Part shown: positions 38,499 through 52,562 of the stretch, piece by piece | Layout: each line of letters starts with the position of its first letter | Numbering within the stretch: position 1 is the stretch's first letter | DNA from: Caenorhabditis elegans | Lineage: Eukaryota > Nematoda > Chromadorea > Rhabditida > Rhabditidae | Assembly: GCF_000002985.6 (NCBI RefSeq) | Contig: NC_003281.10 | Span: 7,440,001-7,504,000, forward strand | DNA: 64,000 nucleotides | Reading direction: 5' to 3' | Position numbers and translations under genes: made by a program | Notes under the pieces: generated by a model | What the model was told of the DNA's origin: nothing | Seen by the model: the letters and a program-made list of their open reading frames with translations, nothing else | The model's database searches: none

Positions 38499-40073
38499 GA
38501 TTTAGTTTAATTACACTTTTAGAGTTGAACCTAATCCCAAAATACTTTTTTTCAATAAGTCAAAATTTTGGCAAAATGCCAAATTTGGCATTAAAATTGC
38601 TGAAGCCTTATACCTATAGAATATACATACAACAATTGAACCAGAATTAACATATAAAAAATCGTAGAAAAAAAGTTTTTGGTCGACTTCCAGAATTCGA
38701 ATTTTTCCACAATTTGACTGTAAATTAAAAAAAAAAGTAAAAGATATTTAAAAGTTTTTTAGCACAATAGGTGCGGTTACGAACAATTTTCCTGAAAATG
38801 GAAACTTGCTGTAAAACATTTCTACGAAATAAGAAAATACACATCTGCTGTAGAGAGTTTCGAATAAGGAAAGGAGTTAATCTTATTGTCAGAAAACATA
38901 GTTATATGGTATTATAATTTGATAAATATGATGTTGACACACATTGATACACAAACGTAAAACACAATGACGTTTTTCTTTTTTTTTCCGGCGCATATGA
39001 ATAATCAGAACCACCTGGAAATGAGGCAGTGTTAAGGTCAAAAAGTCGGTGAAAATCGTATGGAATGAGTCAAAATACAATCATTTGTTTCCTCCGTCTC
39101 CCTCTCCCTCTTTTATCATTTTATCATCACTTTATCGGCCAGCAATTCGATTCACTTTTCTCCCGGACAAAGGTGTGACTTTTACCATTTGATTATTGGA
39201 TTTTTTTTTGATAAAAAAAAAAATTTTTTTGATAAAAAGTTTATTGGATTGCAGTTGACAGTATTGGAAAATTGATAGAGAAAAAAACAAAAACGCAGCT
39301 GTGGAAAGAAAAATGTGGAGGAATTTTGGAAGTACAATTTTACCGTGTTTTCCCTATTGGACAGGAACCATCTCTGCTCAACAATCAACATACATAGAGA
39401 AATATGCTGCAAATTATTGTCAGTCGACAATTTTTTGGTAAAACCAGGCAATAGAGTTTACCGAAATGGATGCAAGTCTATTAGGGAAATTAGGACATGT
39501 AAATATTTTCACAAAGGTACTCTTTTTTATTTTTACAATTCCACCCAAAAATATGTTCACCAGAGGTTTCAAAACTCTTACTTTTGTTCAAAACTATTTA
39601 GATTTTTTTTCGAAGGTTTCCTTTTAAAAAACTCAACTCGGAAATTTCCGATCGAAATTTTGAAACGTGCCACTGTTAAAAAAGAGAAACATCAATTTTT
39701 ATTGAACTGAGAACAAAAATTAGAAAACTGGCAAAAATGATAAACGATAAATATTTTTTATGAAAGTTTCTAGAGAAAGAAATATTTTTTTGGATGGCAG
39801 GAATTGTTTGAAATGAAAAACAATCGGAGAAAAGAACAGAGGAAATGAGCACGGGGATTTATTGCAAATCTGGATATTATTGATTGGTTTGGAAATGCAT
39901 TTCTTTCTAGAAAAATATAAAAATTTAAAATAAAAACACGAAACAAAGAATTCTAGCGGTGTATTTGATACTTCGTAATTCAATGGGTTGGGAGGGGGTG
40001 TTGTTTTGAATATGTACAAAATTGGAGCAAAAAAAGTTTTTGAGCACACAACTAAAAAATAATGGTAAGTAAT
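38499..40073. other. intergenic region and mup-4 3' end
   Basis: AT-rich sequence with many homopolymer runs. Scattered short frames have no domain. The last few hundred bases include the mup-4 3' UTR. No gene or element recognised. Confidence 0.4.
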
Positions 40074-43000
40074 CTAGAAATAGTTGACTTCTTCTGCTTT
40101 GGTCGTTGTCACAAATTCACGTTTTGATCGTTCCGTTCCAGTTCTTGGATCTGCTCCTGGCTCGAAATCGTGTGACTGAAAATATGAATTATTCTCGGGG
40201 TTTCAAATGCCTATAGCTGTACCTGATTCGTCCTTGTAGTTCTATCATAAACTGCATGTCCAGCATCAGAGTCTTCAGAATCTGATGCATATCCTTGATT
40301 ATATGCAGATTTATGTCCAGATGCAGAGCTCATCATTGCACCGGAGCTTTGATTGTAAGCGGCTCCGGAGGCGGACGTAGACATGGCAGCATCCATTGCC
40401 TCTGAGGCAGATGTCTTGTAATGATCAGAAGATATCATTCCATATTGCTCAGTGTCTGTCTCATGGGGGTTTCCATGGGAGATTGTCTGAAAAAACTACG
40501 TGGTAAGATTGGCTTTATATATTTTATTTGGTTTTACCTGACTCTGACTGATAATATTTCCATCATCATCTCTAACAGTTGTAGTTCTGACTTCTCTAGT
40601 TGTAACATCAGTTGTGACTCTTCTTTCAATCTCTTCGATACTTCCATCAGATGAAATAGATGCTCCATCATCCAAATAAGCAGCGAGTGCTCCTGCATGA
40701 TCATCTCCCATCTCATCTCCATAAAGTGGTCTGGCTAGTTTAGCACGTGGTATCGTGTAGTAATCGGATCCAAGAATCTCCTGGCCACTAGCAGATCCTT
40801 CACTTCTTCCACGAGCACCGAAGCATCTGCATCGAGCACACATGTAGAGGCAGCAAAGAAGAGTGAGCAGAAGGAAGAGAAGAGCAAGAAGGGTCATGAG
40901 GATGAGTGGCAGATTCGATGGAGCAGTTTCACAGAATTGTCCAGTGTATCCGTCAAGACAAGCACAGGTAACATTGGATGAAAGTGCGTCATGGATACAA
41001 TCTCCATGTCCGTTGCACAAACCACAAAGTGAGGCAGCACAGATGCGTCCAGGTTGTGATGGATTTCCATCCTCGTATCTGGAATTTTTTCTTCTTCTAA
41101 ATCACTCAGCAAGAGAACTAGAACTAACCCTTCTTGACATTGACATTCATATCCAATCTTCTTATCGATACAAATAGCAGCAGCTGAGCAGTTATGAAGA
41201 CCAAGAGCACACTCATCAATATCCGATTGTCTTCTACAAATTGATTCTCCTAGTCCAGCCTCGGAAAGATGTCCTGATTTGCGAAGGTCCACGAATCCAG
41301 GTTTACAATCACACCGAGCCTGTCCATCATAAGTCTGTTAGGGGAGTAGAATCTCAATGTTCTTAAAGTATTTTCTACGGGTTAGTATAGGAAAAACTAT
41401 ATTAATTTGGAGATGCTAGTAGTAGAAGTATAAGTAACTATATATTCACCATCGCCTAGAACCGAACATTCAACTTAAAATGAATACCTGCTCATCTACA
41501 TTCACACAAGTAGAGTTGAGTGGACAATAGTTGACGTCTTGACAGTAATCGATGGAGCACACAGATCCTGGAAGAGCATCTCCGACAGCAGAGTTGACAT
41601 AAGGACGGATGCATTCACATCTGGAATTTAATGAAATAAGGAACTCCCGCAATAAATCTGCTTACTTGTATAAATAGTCCAAATCGATGCATCTAGCATG
41701 TGGTGAGCATTCATTGAGTTCAGGTTTCTCACATTCATTGACTCCACGGTATGAAAGACAGTTTCTGCCAGGACGAGATGGATTCAAATCACGGAAACCA
41801 TCTGGACAAGTACAGGTGTATCCCTTTCCAACTTCTTTGCAAATTGCATCTGGATGACAATCAGAATGATAACAGTTGGAGAATGGATTGAGTTGTTCTG
41901 GAGAGATGAAAAGTTTCGACTTTCCGACCTGAAAACAGTTTACTTAATAATCAGCTTTATTGATTTTTATAACTTACCTCAAAGTCATTTCTTTTCTGAA
42001 TATAATCAATCAAGTCAGTGAACACACTGGCTGGCTCTGCAACACTTCCTTTCACGAAATGTGAAGTGAAATTGTACAAGATTCCAGTATCCCACGACTT
42101 CTTTCTGCTCTCTGGATTCTCGATTTCATTGACCTCAGCTGTCACAAATGCTCCCTTCAATGGAGTCTTATCGTAACTTTGAGCAACTCCAGACTCAAAT
42201 CTTGATACCAAGTCCTTATGATCGTCATTCAATGGATTCGAGAGGGATGGGGAATATGTGATCTTCTCATGTCCGTCACGAATCACATAAAGTGGCAGAT
42301 TCCATGATTCGACAGCACGGCATGGGCTGTTTGCATCCTTCCTCTTTTGTCCCTTTGGACATCCACAGATTTTTCCAGCAATACACTCTTCTCCAAGTTC
42401 AATTGAGCAGAATGTGTTACCACATGGGATTCCCTTCTTCTCCTCTTCTTTCTTACATGGATCAAGGTCTGCATCATCGGAAAGCTTGATACGGTCAACT
42501 CTTCCTCCCATTTCACGAACAATTTCGGCAAATTGTTCATAGAATCTGCACTTGTCAACTTCTTCCTTTCCAGCCAAATGTACTGACACATTTCCGAGAA
42601 GTCCCTTATCCCATTCACTGTTTTGTACTTTTGGATTTGTGATATAGTTGACGTCAGTGGTGACGAATCTTGGAGCAACATCAGTCTTTCCAATAATCTT
42701 TCCAACGCTCTTAAAATATCATAATTATTTTTTTTGCCAGTCACATGAAGAAGCTTACCTTCTTAACAGCATCAACAATTTCGATATGAGCTTGAGTATC
42801 TGGTTTTGAGTAATCAGTTCTGTATTGAATTGGCTCTCCATCATACTCCATAACTCTGACAACCAATGGAATTGAAGTTGTTGGAACACACTTCTCCTTC
42901 TCATTGTCACGGCTTTCTCCAGGGCGGCACGAACATGTGGCTCCTCCGACGCACACTTCTCCAAGATCAAGATGACAAAGTCCGTTACCGCACTTGATAG

Positions 43001-46000
43001 TGTTTGGATCGGGAGTTGTTGGATCTTCCGATTGATTTTGTGGTTCGATGACGAGACCTACTTCTTTAAAATTAAGGGGCGACGAATAAGATGTTCTAGG
43101 GAGTGGTGCTAGTGTGGCACGCTTGTACAGTTAGGGTTATAAGCTTCAGATTTGACCAATTGTTAACGCAAAATTGACTAATTACTTATTATAAAGTGTT
43201 TTAGCTCTTTTTCACTTTTCTAGGAACCATCATGTTTAACTCGTCAGAGTTATTCAAGTCATATCTTTAGGTGGTTTATGGCAAAGTTTTCGTAGTTATT
43301 TTTCCAGTTTAGTTTACCTATTTACTTAGTTCTCCTAAACTAGTTAGTAACATCATTTTTCATCTCTACTCACCAATGCATACTCTTCCAGGCTTCTTTG
43401 GATCCGAGATTTCATCGAAGAATCCTTCTTTGCACTGGCAGGTGTATGAATCATCAGTATCAATACACAATGCATGCTTATCACAATCGTTATCCTTTGG
43501 ATCAGCACACTCATCGAAACGGCAGATTCTACCTGGATTTGATGGCATCTCATCCTGGAATGGTGCTTTGCACTTGCAGTCGTACCCATCAATCTTGTCA
43601 ATGCACATGGCATTTGGACTGCAGTCATTCAGATTTTCAGCGAGACACTCGTTGATGACTGAAAATTATGGAATAAATATCCGATGAGAACGCTTCTTAG
43701 CATAAATCAAAAAAGAAACTTACTGAATTTACATTCAGTTCCGGGTTGCTCTGGTTTCTGGTCGTGGTACTCTGGTTTACACTTGCACTCGTATCCTTCT
43801 TCCAAATCAATACACGTGGCAAAGTGAGAGCAATTATTAAGATGTGGAATATTGCATTCATTGACTAATCCCTTGCATGATCTTCCTGGCAATTTCGGAA
43901 CTGGGGATTCATCCTTAGATCCCAATGGACATTTGCAAGTGTATCCATCATCAAGGTCAATACAAGTGGCAGCTGCATCACAAGAGTTGAGAGAAGCCGA
44001 AAGACATTCATTGACAAGTTCTTTGCATTCGCGTCCTAAAAATATTAGATATAATTTCCTAAACTCTCAACAAAAATACTGACCGCTCTTTCCACCACCC
44101 ATTACAGCTCCAACATCCAAATATCCATCACGACACTTGCAAGTATATTTCTCTGGAACTGAATCATTCTCTTCGCAGATAGCAGCAGAGTGACAATCAT
44201 GCTTGGAGTCATCCGAACAGATTGGTTCAACGCATTTTCTTCCAGGGCGATGGGTAAGTGGACTCTTATCAATGAATCCAGCATTGCATACACACTCGTA
44301 ATCATTGGCTCCTTTCTCGACGCAGCGAGCGTTTTTGTCACACTCGTGTTTTCCAGATTCACAGATTTGATTCACTGAAAAATAAAAAATGTCAATTGTG
44401 GTTTAAGAATTCCCAACTCACATTTCTTGCATGTTCTTCCTGGATTTCTAAGCTCATCATGATCAACATACCCCTCTTTGCATTGGCATTTATAAGAGTC
44501 ACGAGTATCTAAAAAACAAAAATTTAAATGAATTTCTATTAAAAATTGAACTAACCAATGCATATGGCGTGTTCATGACAGTTATGTCCTCCTGTAATAA
44601 GACACTCATTGACAAGAGCTCTACAGTCAATTCCTCCGAATGCATTTGGATTTGGTGAGATGTCCACAAAATCTTCTTTGCATCTACACAAGAAGCCATC
44701 TGGAAGATCTATACAATCAGCATTCATCGAGCAATTGTGAGTTCCATCCAAACATTCATTGCGTTCTGAAAAATGAAATTATATGAAATGGTTGCTCAGA
44801 TTCAGAACGAACGTTTGGAGCAAACTCTTCCTGGTTTCTTGTTCTGTTCAGGTGATTTGTCAAGGAACCCTTCATTGCAGGTACAGATGTATGATTCATC
44901 AGTATCTGTACATTTGGCATTTGGATCACAATCAGCAACTCCAGCAGCACACTCGTCAATTACTGCAAATTAAATTGTTCTCAATTGTGTTATACATAGT
45001 ATTCAATATTTTAAATTTGAAGACAATTTTTTAAATCTTCACACAACATATATTTCCTGAACTTACAGCAGATATCAGTCACTGGATGTCTCTTATGATG
45101 TCTATCACACATGCATGCAAATGCTCCACGTCCATCTGGAAGGCACTTCTCTTTCTTTCTGGCATCACACGAGTCTGGCATTCTTGGATCACAAGTTCCT
45201 GGAGCTTCACACTTGTTTGTACGCCCGTTGCGTTGGAAACCAGCGTCGCATTTGCAGATGAATTCTCCTCCAGCTCCCTTTTCACATTTCGAGTTTGCTG
45301 GGCAACTGTGAACGTCGTTTGGTGAGCATTCATCATTTGATTCAGAAGTTTGTACAGGCTTCTCACCAATTTCTGAAAATATGAATTATTTTAAGAGAAT
45401 TCAAGATGTCATAAACTTACTGCAAACTCCAGTAAGCCGATCTCTCCATCCCAAATCTGCTGGACAAGTACATCTCCAGTTTCCGAAAGGAGTTTTCTCA
45501 CAAATTTCTGGATCAGGGCAAGACGTGGCGATCTCCGGATTGCAAATATCTCCACCGCAAACCTTGGTGACTGGATGGATATCAAAACCAGCTGGGCACG
45601 CGCACACAAACTTTCCATTCTTCTGTTGGCATACTTGATTCAATGATCTATCACATCCATTATGATTGCTTGGATCACATGGTCCCTTGTTATAAGTATC
45701 CTCATTGTTCTGATGTGGGCAAGCGACACGTTGGATGGCTGAACGTAGACGAGTGTTAAGATCTTCGAAGCCAGAAACATGGAATGTTCGGTCCTTGGAA
45801 CCAGAGATTTCTTCAAGTTCTGCGTCAAGTACGTGGTTGGTTACTCCAACGGCGAAGAGTTGGATATCTTGTCGACGAGCATTGTCAGATGGTCGAGTGA
45901 CATTGTCCTAAATTAATTTTTTTAATTTTTTTAAAAGTACCATAAGTACATCTGTTGAGCTTCCTGCAACTGTTAAAAATGGTACGTTTCAACTATTCTC

Positions 46001-49000
46001 ACCTGAGATCTTCCATCAGTAATAACAATAGCTACACGTGAGACTTGTCCGACTGGTCTTGCTCCACGTCTCTCACTGAATGCTTCATTTGCAACGTGCT
46101 CGATGGCTGCTCCGGTTCTAGTGAGCCCAGTCAAGTATTCAATATTTCTGATAGCATTTTGAAGAGATTTACGATCAGAATAGTTATCCAATCCGAACTC
46201 ATGACGGATTTGATCAGAATATTGAACAACTGACACACGTGTCTTCTGGGGTGCAATATCGAACAACTCGGTGAACTCGGCCAAAAAGCGCAAAACTTCA
46301 GTCTGGAAAACATATGATCCAATTGATCCAGATCCATCAATCAAGAAGACCAAATCAGTTGGTTGAGCTGGGCAAGCAGTGGAAAGAGTGCAGACACGGC
46401 CTGGTGGAAGATTGGCATTTGAGGAGACATCAACGTATCCTGCGAAGCACTTGCATGTGTATCCATCCGGAAGTTGAACGCAATCAGCATTTTCATCGCA
46501 AGAGTTGAGAGATTTGTCAGAACATTGATTGGCAGCTGAAATTGTAGAAATAAAGGAATATTGTGACGTGCCAAATATTGAGTATGTCGCTATAAGTTGT
46601 TGCGAACTTTTTATTGGTTGTGAAAAATATTTTTTAAACAAAAAATTTCATTTTCCTTGTTTTGTACACAGATGAAAATTTTCCAAATGCCAACAAGACT
46701 TTAGTTATATAAGTTCATTCGGCCAAAAAAGCTATAACATGCATTTCTCTACGTTGCAACTGATAAATTAGCTTTGATTGAATTTCATGCAACTCACCAG
46801 GATCTCGATGCATTTCTAAATTGGATATCATATTTTTAATAAGAACATTTTCAAATAGAACTGTTTTCTGTTTTTTTTTTCTCAAAATAGTCATAGTTCA
46901 CCAAACACACTTACCAACGCTACACTTTCTTCCAGGTGGCAAGTTGTAACGAGAAGAGACATCAATACAGTTGGAATTGCAAGAACAGATGTATCCAGTT
47001 GGGGTGTCTTGACAAGCAGCTTGATGAGAGCAGTCATGGGATCCATCGGCACATTCATTACGAACTTGTTGACATTTTCTTCCTGGGAGTCTAACTGGAT
47101 CGGGTGAGACATCAAGGAATCCATCTTTACATTGGCATTTTGGACCATCGTAAGTGTTAGAGCAGAATGCATTTCTGTCACATTCATTAGCTTGTTCACA
47201 TTGACTGAAAACCTTGCAGACTCCGTTCGATTGTTGAACACTTCCACGTCTACACTGGCAAACTTTTTCTCCGGCAGTATTGAATCTGCACTCTTCATTT
47301 GGTCCACATCCGGAACCCTCAGAGCACTGTGGTTGACGACTTTGTTGTCCATAGTATTCCGGTGCTTTTGGCTTATTACAAACACGTCCTGGATACTTGT
47401 CAACGTTTGGTGAAGCATCGACAAATCCTGGGCGACATTTGCATTCGTACCCATCAGCACGATCAAAACAGTCAGCGTTGTTAGAGCAATCAGCCTCTCC
47501 GTTAGTACACTCATTGACCGATTCAACACATTTTCTTCCAGGAAGTTTAGAGATCGAAGTGGAAACATCAGCATATCCCGGTTGGCAAACGCATTGGAAA
47601 CCTTCTGGAGTATCCACGCAAGCTGCATTTTCATCACAATCAACACCATAAGTCTGTTTAGCTCCGCACTCATTCGTTGTCTTCTGACACTGACGTCCTG
47701 GTTTGTTAACCTTATCTGGTGATGTGTCAGCGAATCCAGAATTACAACGACACGTGTATCCTTCTGCGAGATCAACACATTGAGCATCCTTGTGACAAGC
47801 GTTTAGTGATGGACGAGCACATTCGTTGACGACGAGGCAGCGACCGTCGGCGAGACGGGATACTCCAACGGGACATTCACATCGGTATTGCCCGTTCACA
47901 AATACGCAAACCTAAAGGTTTATCACATATTTCATAGCCAGAAAAAACAACAACAATTTATAAAATTAAGAACTAGAAAATGTATTCCTAGATAATATGC
48001 AAAATTTTTCATCGTGGTATCCTCTAAAAATCCGATCTGAACACCTCTATAAAATTCACTTTGAGTTTTCATTTTCAGACTAAACATTTTAAGATGTTGT
48101 TGATCTTTGCTATTTTTGTAGAATCTCGTTTTTTGCTTACCTCGCTTTTTGCTTGATTACATGATAGTGGGTCGTTTACTCGGCATTGCAGACTAGCTGA
48201 AAAACAGTCGATTAAAGTCCGAATTTGCCAAATTTTTGAATTCCCCATTTCACAACAATCATTAAATTCATTAAATTAAAAAGTGATGAATCATATATTA
48301 TTTTTCTATTTTTCACTCCCTAAAAACGTCTTGATCTCCTCTCTTCTTCTTCTTCCTTTCTATCAGAATGCCATTTATGTATACGTGTTCACACAAGGTC
48401 ACATCTGGGTGTGCCAAAACTGCCACGCCCTTAACCATTTTCTCAGGGTCTCCAAACTTTTCAAGCTATTTCCACATGGGAGCGCGTGGGATGAGACTGC
48501 GAAGAGGACTGGTAATGATAATGAAAATGCCAAAGAAAGGGAAGCTAACGGTTTAGAGATATGGGAATGAGAGAGAAAAAGAAGGGAAGGGCAAATGAAA
48601 TATTACACTAACATCGATCCCAACCAATCAGAAATTGAAATAACAAAACAAAGTGACACATTTGGTTTTGCCAAAGTTTGATTAGATACTAATGAGGGCA
48701 AAAGTAATGGGAACTAACGAGGTTACTGTAATTTAATGGGGTCAATCTATAAATGTAAAGATATTTTTCAAGTTCAGGTTTTCACTAGGCTCAAAAGGAA
48801 AAAGTGAAGTGAGACCAAGCACAAAATACCTGCCTGTCTGCAAAAATGGTAACGGGACGCGATAGGTAGGCGCGTAGGCAGGCAAGAGCCACCATAGAAG
48901 CGGTTCAAACTGATAATTTTTTCAACATTATGCATTTAACAAAATAATTCAATAAGTAGAAAGTTGCACCCGCTTTAAAAACTTACAATAGGTCTGCCGA

Positions 49001-49062
49001 TGTTGATAGGTTGTTGCCGCCGAGGCGATCAACGGCAGGAGCACTAACGGCACCCACCTCAT
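40074..49062 (-). CDS. mup-4: MUP-4, transmembrane matrilin-like attachment protein
   Basis: Twenty exons on the minus strand join to about 2110 aa, matching the roughly 2100 aa I recall. Order: signal peptide (MRWVPLVLLPLIASA); EGF-like repeats (CxDxxxGYxCxCxxGFxDxSP types); a von Willebrand A domain with MIDAS DGSGSIG (about residue 443); many more EGF repeats; two SEA-type modules (exons at 42.0-43.1 kb, about residues 1270-1610); more EGF repeats; a transmembrane helix near residue 1865 (LPLILMTLLALLFLLLTLLC); and a 220-residue Ser/Asp-rich cytoplasmic tail. MUP-4 sits in apical hemidesmosome-like fibrous organelles of the epidermis, tying intermediate filaments to cuticle for muscle force transmission. 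Exon edges, minus strand: 49062-48987, 48196-48141, 47911-46915, 46535-46003, 45907-45421, 45372-45067, 44962-44813, 44765-44556, 44508-44422, 44374-44084, 44035-43724, 43658-43374, 43063-42759, 42709-41978, 41928-41666, 41620-41488, 41334-41129, 41078-40538, 40486-40223, 40175-40074. The acceptor at 43063 could instead be at 43057. Confidence 0.95.
48840..48895. repeat. short dispersed-repeat segment (AGGTAGGCGCGTAGGCAGGC)
   Basis: GC-rich text in mup-4 intron 1 with CAGGCAGGC-like motifs also found near 22730 and 52480. Probably fragments of one dispersed family. Confidence 0.4.
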
Positions 49063-49196
49063 CGAGATCGTGACCCTTAAAATAATTAAATTCGAGGCTA
49101 AATAAGAATTGAAAATTAGAAAAGGGAAAATCAAGAAAACTTTGATTTCGTCGAATCTTTTTTCTGATCATTGGCAATCAACAAAATACAAAGAGA

Positions 49197-49222
49197 TGTG
49201 AGAGAGAGAGAGAGAGAGAGAG
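49197..49222. repeat. (GA)n microsatellite
   Basis: Thirteen uninterrupted GA dinucleotides, about 140 bp upstream of the mup-4 start. GAGA tracts are common in promoter regions. Confidence 0.9.
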
Positions 49223-51034
49223 CAACAGATTTTACAAAAAAAAGAAGAAAAGTTGAAGAAGACGTGAAACAAACATATATCTGGAAGGTGTGGCTGGCAA
49301 TGAGAGAAAACGAGGGCCCCAAGAAGAAACCAATAGGCATTTGGATGGAAGAAATAGTATACAAGATGAAGAGACGCAGAGGAGAAGATATGCGAACCTG
49401 ACCGATAGGAGTGTCTTTCTCCTCAACAGTCTTTGATTGTGATAGGCTGGTTTTGAGAAAATGAAATGGCAGGGGATAGAAACAATAAGTGAAGAAATGC
49501 GGAAAAGAAATATGACAAATCGAGAAAAAGCCGGGGAGAACATTTTCATGCATGAATAATTATCAATAATAGGCTTAGACTTTCGATAAAGCTTGAACAT
49601 GAACGTCAGACTGTAAGTTGCAGAATTTCTTCAAATATCGATTTTTTAAATATATTTGGAACTATAACTTTGGATTTGGAATCATTCACTGCTATGAAAT
49701 GCTCTGCTGCTCCATTGGAGTTTAGTAAGATTGAGTTACCGTATTTTTTATTAGACTTGTGGCGCTCAACTACAGAAGTATAGCTCAACATTTGACACTT
49801 GTTTTTAATTTTTTTTTCCGAGATAAAATCATTCAGTGGAGCTAGGGGATGCAAGTCTAATAGGAAAAGTATATTTAAAAAAAGGCTCTGTATAGACCTT
49901 GTCATTCATCTGCTCATGGTCCAGAAAGAGTTCCAGTGTAGGCGAAAAGACCATAAAGCTCTCAAAGTTAGATCTAAAGCTGGAAGGAAAGGAAACTGCA
50001 ATTTTAAGCTCTACTTTATAGTATTTCAGTCAGCAAAAAACAACAGTAAGGTCATATGCATATACGTAGTTCAAATAGAATAAGCTCAAGATATCCTTAA
50101 ACTTACGCTATCAGCCACGCTACCGTATCCCTTATCAGAGTCACTTCCTTAACCTCATCCAGTACCTTTCACTTTGTCATCATCAAGCTAACAAGCTGTA
50201 GAAGTGTCCCATCATATCAAGTCTTATCACTAGAGGGAGGAGGAAAAGGGAATGGATTGCGTAACACTGACATGAACACCGGTTAACCAGATACAGAAAG
50301 AAGGAAATTCAACGACGCCAACTTCGAACGAAAAGAAGAAAAGAGGGAAAAAAGAAGACGTGAAATCGAAAGGCAACAACATAATCGGCCGGTTGATTGG
50401 CTAAACGGAATGAATGGTGTCCGACGGGGGGAGAAGGTGGGGGATCTTTCAAGTTTGCGCCCCCCGTACGCGTGGCAATGCCAGAAGCATTATGAAAGAA
50501 TGGAATACACCAGAAGGTGTCTCTGTGTTTCTCTCTATGTTTAATTGCGTGTACATCTGGACGCTGTCCGAGGTATTGTGAATACCCTTCGATGCCATGG
50601 GAAAGGTAAAGGCGTGGCACGGAGATGGGTGTGTATACGCAACTTTGATTGATTATAGAAGGAAATTGAGATATTGCAGAAATTGATGGTAAGGGTGGAG
50701 AAAGAGAGGAAGTTTACACAAGTTCAGAAGTGTGATCGTCGATGTTCTAGGTGGATGTTAGAAGATCCTGTGAGATCTAGAAATTAACAGCTATATCTCA
50801 TGATCCATTTGAATAAAAGCTCACTGAAATATAACTGTTCCTAGAACATACAAAGCGTGTGAACCTTTTTTTATTTCTAGGGAATTTGCAAGCATATCAA
50901 ATTCTTGATTAAAGTTACTTTAATATATTTCTTGCTTAAAATGTTCATACCTAAAAACATTATCTTATTACCTGCTCCCAGAAAATTTCAATTTTAACTC
51001 TAAATCACCGCATTGCCCTTTCATGAGCAAACTA

Positions 51035-51145
51035 GGGATGTGCGGCGAATTTCGAAATTGGCCGAGCTCGGCAAATTCGGCAAGTCCACATTTTTCAAAT
51101 TTGCCGTGGCCGGCTAATTCGGCAAATTTGCCGCACACCCTTGGA
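51035..51145. repeat. dispersed repeat with CGGCAAATT motifs
   Basis: Repeated and inverted GGCAAATTCGGC / GAATTTGCCG text: GAGCTCGGCAAATTCGGC, AATTTGCCGTGGCCGGC, GGCAAATTTGCCGC. Part can fold on itself. This looks like a fragment of a dispersed C. elegans repeat family. Confidence 0.55.
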
Positions 51146-52469
51146 CCTTACCATTTAAATATATCAACACATGTTTTACAAGTTTCTTATATTTGTCTCA
51201 TTGTTGTAAAATTCTTTAGTTGTTCTAAATTTTGATTAATTATAAGCAAGTAAATGAATCATATAAACTCTTGGGTACAGTAGCTCAGAAGTTTCGCACG
51301 CATTCAATGTTACAAAGTGTTATAAATTTGCTCAGAATGGTGATCAAAAATGAAGATATACTGATAGAATATATGTAATTGTTCAGTTTGCACTTTTTCA
51401 CTGCTTGACCAAAAAATCATGTACCTCCGAAAATAAATGTTAGAAATTTATTCTGATTCTAACAAAAATTTTTACAACAGAAAAAAAGAAAACTATTGGA
51501 ACCAAATTTGGAAGAAAATGATATACATTCCTAGTAGGCCAAGCATATTAAAAAATTGGGCGTTAACATAAAGATCCGAACAAAGATAACAGGTATATTA
51601 CTTACTCATTAGGAATTTACATGTTAGTATAATTCCGGTGAATGGGAAATACAAATATAAAAATACTAAAGTTAACAATAAAACACTGGGTCGATCTGGG
51701 AATAAAGATGAATGCACAATTGCCTTTAAACTCCAATTTTAATTTCAGTTGATCCCTAGAAGAACCTACCAAATCGCATAATGACAGAACCGATAAATTC
51801 ATAATTGATATGTAATCTGATAAGAAAAAAGAAAGGGAAAAAGAGAGAAAAGAAGAACAGAACACAATTCTGATTCAGTTTCACCCATCCGTCCCTTTTT
51901 CGGAAGGCGGCTTCTTCTAGGCAATATGAGGAGGAGGAGGAGAAAGGGCAGTGGCAAATTAATCATTCAGTTAACAGGTCTTTGGCATTTATCAATAGAC
52001 AGTTGAATGTATGTGTACACCTTCTAGAAGAAACACGCTTTTTTTGTCTTTCCACATTGGTGGCAGCCGCAAAAAATTGGCATGGCAAAAGCCGGAATAT
52101 CGTTTAGGATATCACTTTTTGGAGGGCGACGACCTTTTCCGCTGTTGTTGCGTAATCGTAATCATCAACAATGATTAACGAAAGAACATTATTTTTCTAA
52201 ACGTGGGAGGAATGGTAAAGCATAAAGGGAGGTCTGAATTGGTTTTAGGTGTTTGCTAATTGGCTTTCTGACAGTGTAATGTGAGATGATTTCAAAATTT
52301 TGCGGTATGTTGGAGAACAGAAAAAAATTGAATGAAGGAAGTGGGAACGGGACAGTTTTGGTGAATTGAATAATCAAAAAAAAAAAAAATTGAATTGCAA
52401 CGATTTAACCTCACAATGTTGAACTTTATATGGCCAATATCGTCTGTTACGTTACTTCCAAACAGGACT

Positions 52470-52562
52470 TCTCTGGCAGGCAGGCCCTGGAACCTGACTG
52501 CCCAGGAGCCGTTCCCTCAGTGTAGATATTCTGGTGTAGGCGTGAGGCAGGCAAAGGGTTGA
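52470..52562. repeat. GGCAGGCAGG-type dispersed-repeat fragment
   Basis: GC-rich segment with GGCAGGCAGGCCC and GGCGTGAGGCAGGC, resembling those at 22730 and 48850. No coding potential. Confidence 0.4.
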